Assembly: GCA_032173965.1 (NCBI GenBank)
Contig: JAVUNC010000019.1
Span: forward strand, 4,712,501 to 4,776,500
Direction: 5' to 3'
DNA: 64,000 nucleotides
Source: Sitta carolinensis
Taxonomy: Eukaryota > Chordata > Aves > Passeriformes > Sittidae
Shown: positions 59,993 to 64,000 of the stretch, piece after piece
Numbering within the stretch: position 1 is the first letter of the stretch
Layout of the letters: every line of letters begins with the position of its first letter
Translations under genes and position numbers: made by a program
The notes under the pieces: generated by a model
Database searches by the model: none
Told to the model about the DNA's origin: nothing
What the model saw: only the letters and a program-made list of their open reading frames with translations

Positions 59993-62900
59993 TAAGACAG
60001 ATGGGAACATATACCTCTGGTCCAATCCACTCTCAAAATACTGTTGAAACCCCTTTTTGGCCCCAGCCATCACAGCATGGTGAAGAGGAGTGCAGGGGGC
60101 AGCTCTGGGTGCCACCCAGGCTCTGGGAGCTGAGGAAAGGCTGCAAGCCCTGGTGCCAGTTCCAAATTACAGAAGCAGGACTGCCTGAGGCTGGGCTCCA
60201 AACAGCCCTGTGATTTCTCTGTGGGTCAGCTTTTTCCCAAAGAGGATGAGGTAATCAGAGTGCCCATATTCACCTTGCCCAAGCACTCAGAAAAGCCAGT
60301 TTGGAGCATGGGATATCCAATTTCTTGTTTCCCTGCAAAGGACACACACACATATCTGAGCATGACCAGCATGCACATATAGCTAGGACTGATCCAAATC
60401 TGACCAAGCAGGCAAGAATTTACAGTGCATTCGTACCAAGACTGTAGAAAATTATGATTGCACATTGCAAAACATATGTTAATCTGTTCCATTTTACCTT
60501 GGGCAAATGTATGTGTTTCATCTTGATAAGGAAACCCTGATGTCATCTGGGACAGTGCTTTTCTAATGTAGCCCTAGTAATGATGATGACAAATCTAGTC
60601 AACAAATAATTGACATTATTGGGTGAATGTTGCATTTGATGTCCTTAGATCTTTCCATAGATAGGCATAAATGCTGTAGATGAATCAGACTGCACTGATC
60701 ATTCACAGTTCATGGTTACCCTTTTCAGGGTCAGTACTTTTCCTGTCTTCAGCTCCTCCTTGTGTACAACCACAACATATTCTAAAAATCAAGTGCTGCC
60801 TGTGAAACTTCCAAGTTGAAACTGTTTTCTTTGCCTCCCTTGCTAAAAAAAATAGCCCCAGTGTTTCCATGGTTTGTTGCAAACTCTTGGTGAATCCTTA
60901 GACACAAATGGTATCCAAATTTGTATATTTTTTGTTTTCCTGTTCCAAATTGAGACACAGATTTGCCAAAGCACTCCTTCCCACAGAAGGTAAATCTGAA
61001 GTGTGAGCTGTATGCTCCCAAGTGGTTATTAATAAATTTAATCAGCAATAATTGTCCAAAATAGATGCTTGCAAAGATCAGATTACTTTTGGCTTCATCT
61101 CCCTGCCTAAGAATACTCTTTTATAACAGGCAGTTGCAGTGCAAATGACAGTGGTTTTCTATAGCTACTGTCCAAGACATACCTGGTAAGTCAATGCTAG
61201 TGGTTAGGTGAGGGAATGCTCACATGCTTCCCACTGCTGGGCAATCAAATCAATGCATAATTGCCTCACTGCACAAACCTGCATCTCAGTAAGTAACAGT
61301 ATAAATGCCAACACACTGCTCTCTCGTGCACTCACTCAGAATGGCTTTCGAGAAAGAGATTCTGATACCTTTGCAGGCAAGAATGGATTTAGGCTTGTCC
61401 TCGAAATAAGAAGGTAAATACACTCTCACATTCTCTCACTTATTTTGGCTGAGTTTGGGGAACAAAAGATTTAAAGGCTTCCCTCTGGAGCATGGTGTCC
61501 CTGCCTCCACTCCCTCCACTCTTTGGCTGAAGGCACCCTTCTGTGCTGCAGCTTATTCTGGGCATTCATCTGAGATCCCTGCATTCCTGCCTGTGCCTAT
61601 TCCCTCTCACTGTCTTTGTTCTCCCTTGTCTCCCAGTGAGGATTTCCCCCTTTAAGGAGAACAGCAATAGAGAGAGAAAGCAAAGTGAACACATCACAGC
61701 CCCATCACCCAGGAGTCCCTGGCAGGCTGACCAGACTGCTGCACCATTTCATCTTTCGGAAGGTTTTGGGCTCTCATCTCCTCCCAGGAATGAATTGCTT
61801 TGATAAGATTCTGATATTAAAAGCAGCTTTCCCACTTTCAATCACAGTCCCTGATGGCAAAGACACCTCAGTGAACATGAGGCACGTTAGCAGCCAGGAA
61901 AAGGAGTGAAACAATTAAAGGAGATTGTGGATAAAGGAGCCTGGATTAACTTGGCATGGTAGAAGCTCACGAAGCTCTTGTTTAAGAGGAACCAGAACTA
62001 TTACTCCCTTCTCCATCTTCATGGCATTTTATCTCCTGAAAATCAATGGAAAAGTTGATCCTGGAAATACGAATCAGGTTCACTACAAAATGAAGAAGTT
62101 GCACATGTCAGTGAAGCTTGGCAAGCAAGAAGAAACAAATGCTTGTAATTCCTGAATGATGAAACACGGATCATTGGCCTGCAACAAGCAACAAGGAACA
62201 GAGTAACACACTCTGTTCAAAGTGCAACCATATTTTTCCACAATGCCTCTGAGTGAAGGATGCATCATTTGATTTCTGATTTCAGTATCAAAGGAGCCCT
62301 ACAACCAAGAGCTTGATCAGTCTGGAAGGAGAGCATTAAATGAGTATCTGCCTTCACCATCACAGTTAGATACCAGATCAGACAGACCTATCTATCAGAC
62401 AGATACAAAGTCATCTGTTTTCTGCAGAAGAAATAAAATATTTTCCACTATTGACTCCCACTTAGGTCTCAGAGCCTAAAATTAATAGTAACATTTCCTG
62501 GAGTTTCAAAACTCTTCCCAGGGAAATTTAGGGGAGCTCAGATATTTGAATTTCTTCTTTAATGAACCTATTGGTTCAAATTCATGTCTCTGCATTAATT
62601 TACTCAGAAGATGACAGTGCCTTTCCCTGCACCTTTCCCCATCCTCAATCTTCCAAATGCAGCCCTCAAGCTGTTTTATCAAAGCTTCTCCTCTTTTTAT
62701 TCTACTTTTCTGAGAAGCAGAAACCACTAAAAGCAAAGTCTCTCTGACTTCCTTACATCACCTTGTTGACATGGTGGCATTCTCAACACCTCTAATGAAA
62801 CATTTGCCAGTGTGCATCCTTTCAAGGATCCAACAAATGTGTGCTTCTGCTTACCAGCTCACTGAGATGAGCTAATCCCACAGTTCCACACACAAACCTT

Positions 62901-64000
62901 TGGGTTGTGCCTCTATCTGATTTCAGGATGGGGCTCTTACCCCTCTGCCCAGGTGAGTGAGACACCATTTGAAATCATAAGCAGGCTGAGTAAGGTGACT
63001 TACCAAGAGCAGTTGGCACAGTGTGAGCCTCCAAACATGGAATATTAAACCCCCATTGGATTATGTGGGTGGTACAAAGCTTCCACAGGTTAAAGGAAAG
63101 TCTTGTTATCCTTTAAAACCCATCACTTGAGTAGGATCTGGAGCCCACAAGACAATCTCCGTGGAAGAACATCCATCAGTTGTCATTAGTGTTTCTGACA
63201 GCTTAAGGGACACAGAAGTGACAGGCACTGAATAAAAGCATTTCTAAATACATATCTTCTGCTTTAGTCGAGATTTATTGCAGAGATTATACATGATTGC
63301 TCCAGTTTTCGTTTAGAGAACCTTCACTATGAATCAGCATCCAGGAGCCCCCTTCATACCCAATGTTTAGATTGCAAGAGTTAATAATTGAATGAAGTCA
63401 TTTCTATATTTAAGAAGGGAGCGTATAAATCTTCAGACAGATAGTGGACAGGGTGACTCACTGTGCTATTTCTCCTTCTTCCCTAACCCCACTCCCTTCC
63501 TTTTCTTGGTTCATATACTTGGTTACTCACAGCCTATAGCTAGTGAAAGACAAAAAGCCATGGAAAATAAGGGGATTTGCTCCTGTTTATCTCCCTCCAT
63601 TGGAGTAATGACTACCTAAGTGAAAAATGAAGCTGAGGACTGAAAGGAGCCTGAATCCCAGTCTGTTTGGAGAGCATGACCCAGCTGAATCTTCAAATCT
63701 CTATGCTGGAAGATGATTGCCAATGTACACAAGAAACAGGAGGAGGATGACCTTGTACCTTCACAGTCTGCTTTCTGCCATGCCACAGGAAAAAGTGCCT
63801 ATAAATATATAGTTTCAAAGAGTGCAACCTATTGGTTGTACAAGTTGGTTTCTGGGTACAGAGCTGTTCGGAGATGTAAGATCTCATTTTCTGTCAAAAT
63901 CACATCTGTAATTTTATTTGCACCGTAGAATGTTAGAGAAACCTGAAAACATAGACACTCTTTAACGGGACTAACACCTTAACATTTCTTTTCTTTGTTC
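59993..64000. other. Unique non-coding sequence
   Basis: No gene or repeat recognised to the end of the window. Frames reach 106 codons (minus 60226-60546) without any familiar domain. Composition is AT-rich with no CpG clustering. Confidence 0.6.

Noticed and set aside
1..64000. Bacterial-type systems: operons, CRISPR, phage, integrons
   Set aside because: No long gene-dense frames, no regularly spaced repeats and abundant avian LINEs; this is vertebrate nuclear DNA.

Overview
This window looks like vertebrate nuclear DNA from a bird, probably a passerine. I find no protein-coding gene in it that I can support. The bird assignment rests on at least eight copies of CR1, the dominant LINE of bird genomes, several with the typical 3' end built from variants of ATTCTATGA / ATTCTGTGA. 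The passerine suggestion rests on one long LTR whose ends match, from memory, an LTR family common in songbirds. Open reading frames are short and scattered over all six frames. The longest, 255 codons at 27418-28185, runs into an antisense CR1 and is not a gene. I see no operons, Shine-Dalgarno sites, rRNA, tRNA, CRISPR array or CpG island. The window is best read as intergenic or deep intronic sequence.

Layout. From 1 to 15.36 kb the sequence is essentially unique, with two T-tracts (7005-7020, 9280-9298) and two faint ancient repeat relics (about 2.1 and 11.5 kb). From 15.36 to 21.16 kb lies the most structured part. A minus-strand CR1 (15359 to about 17970) is split by an LTR at 16196-17543, with a perfect 5-bp target duplication (AGGCT) on both sides. 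Next come a short CR1 end at 18.56 kb and a plus-strand CR1 at 20008-21160. Both long CR1 copies have lost most of the reverse transcriptase by internal deletion. From 21.2 to 34.7 kb the sequence is mostly unique, with CR1 fragments at 26.1 and 27.8 kb, a MIR-like relic at 28.7 kb, and CpG-retaining stretches (25.5 and 28.9-29.5 kb) that could be conserved non-coding elements. A TA/CA microsatellite lies at 34.72 kb. From 35 to 64 kb there is more unique sequence with a MIR-like relic (35.8 kb), a fairly young plus-strand CR1 (46.49-46.77 kb), a compound purine/GCAG/CAAG microsatellite (50.55-50.70 kb), small inverted and tandem repeats, and CR1 ends at 58.15 and 59.79 kb.

No genes work together here. 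What can be read is transposon history: CR1 insertion, internal deletion, then a retroviral LTR landing inside one CR1. I saw no convincing undescribed biological system. The strongest results are the nested LTR-in-CR1 insertion with its target duplication, the two internally deleted CR1 copies, and a few CpG-rich blocks worth a conservation check. All family names come from recognition of sequence, not from a database search.
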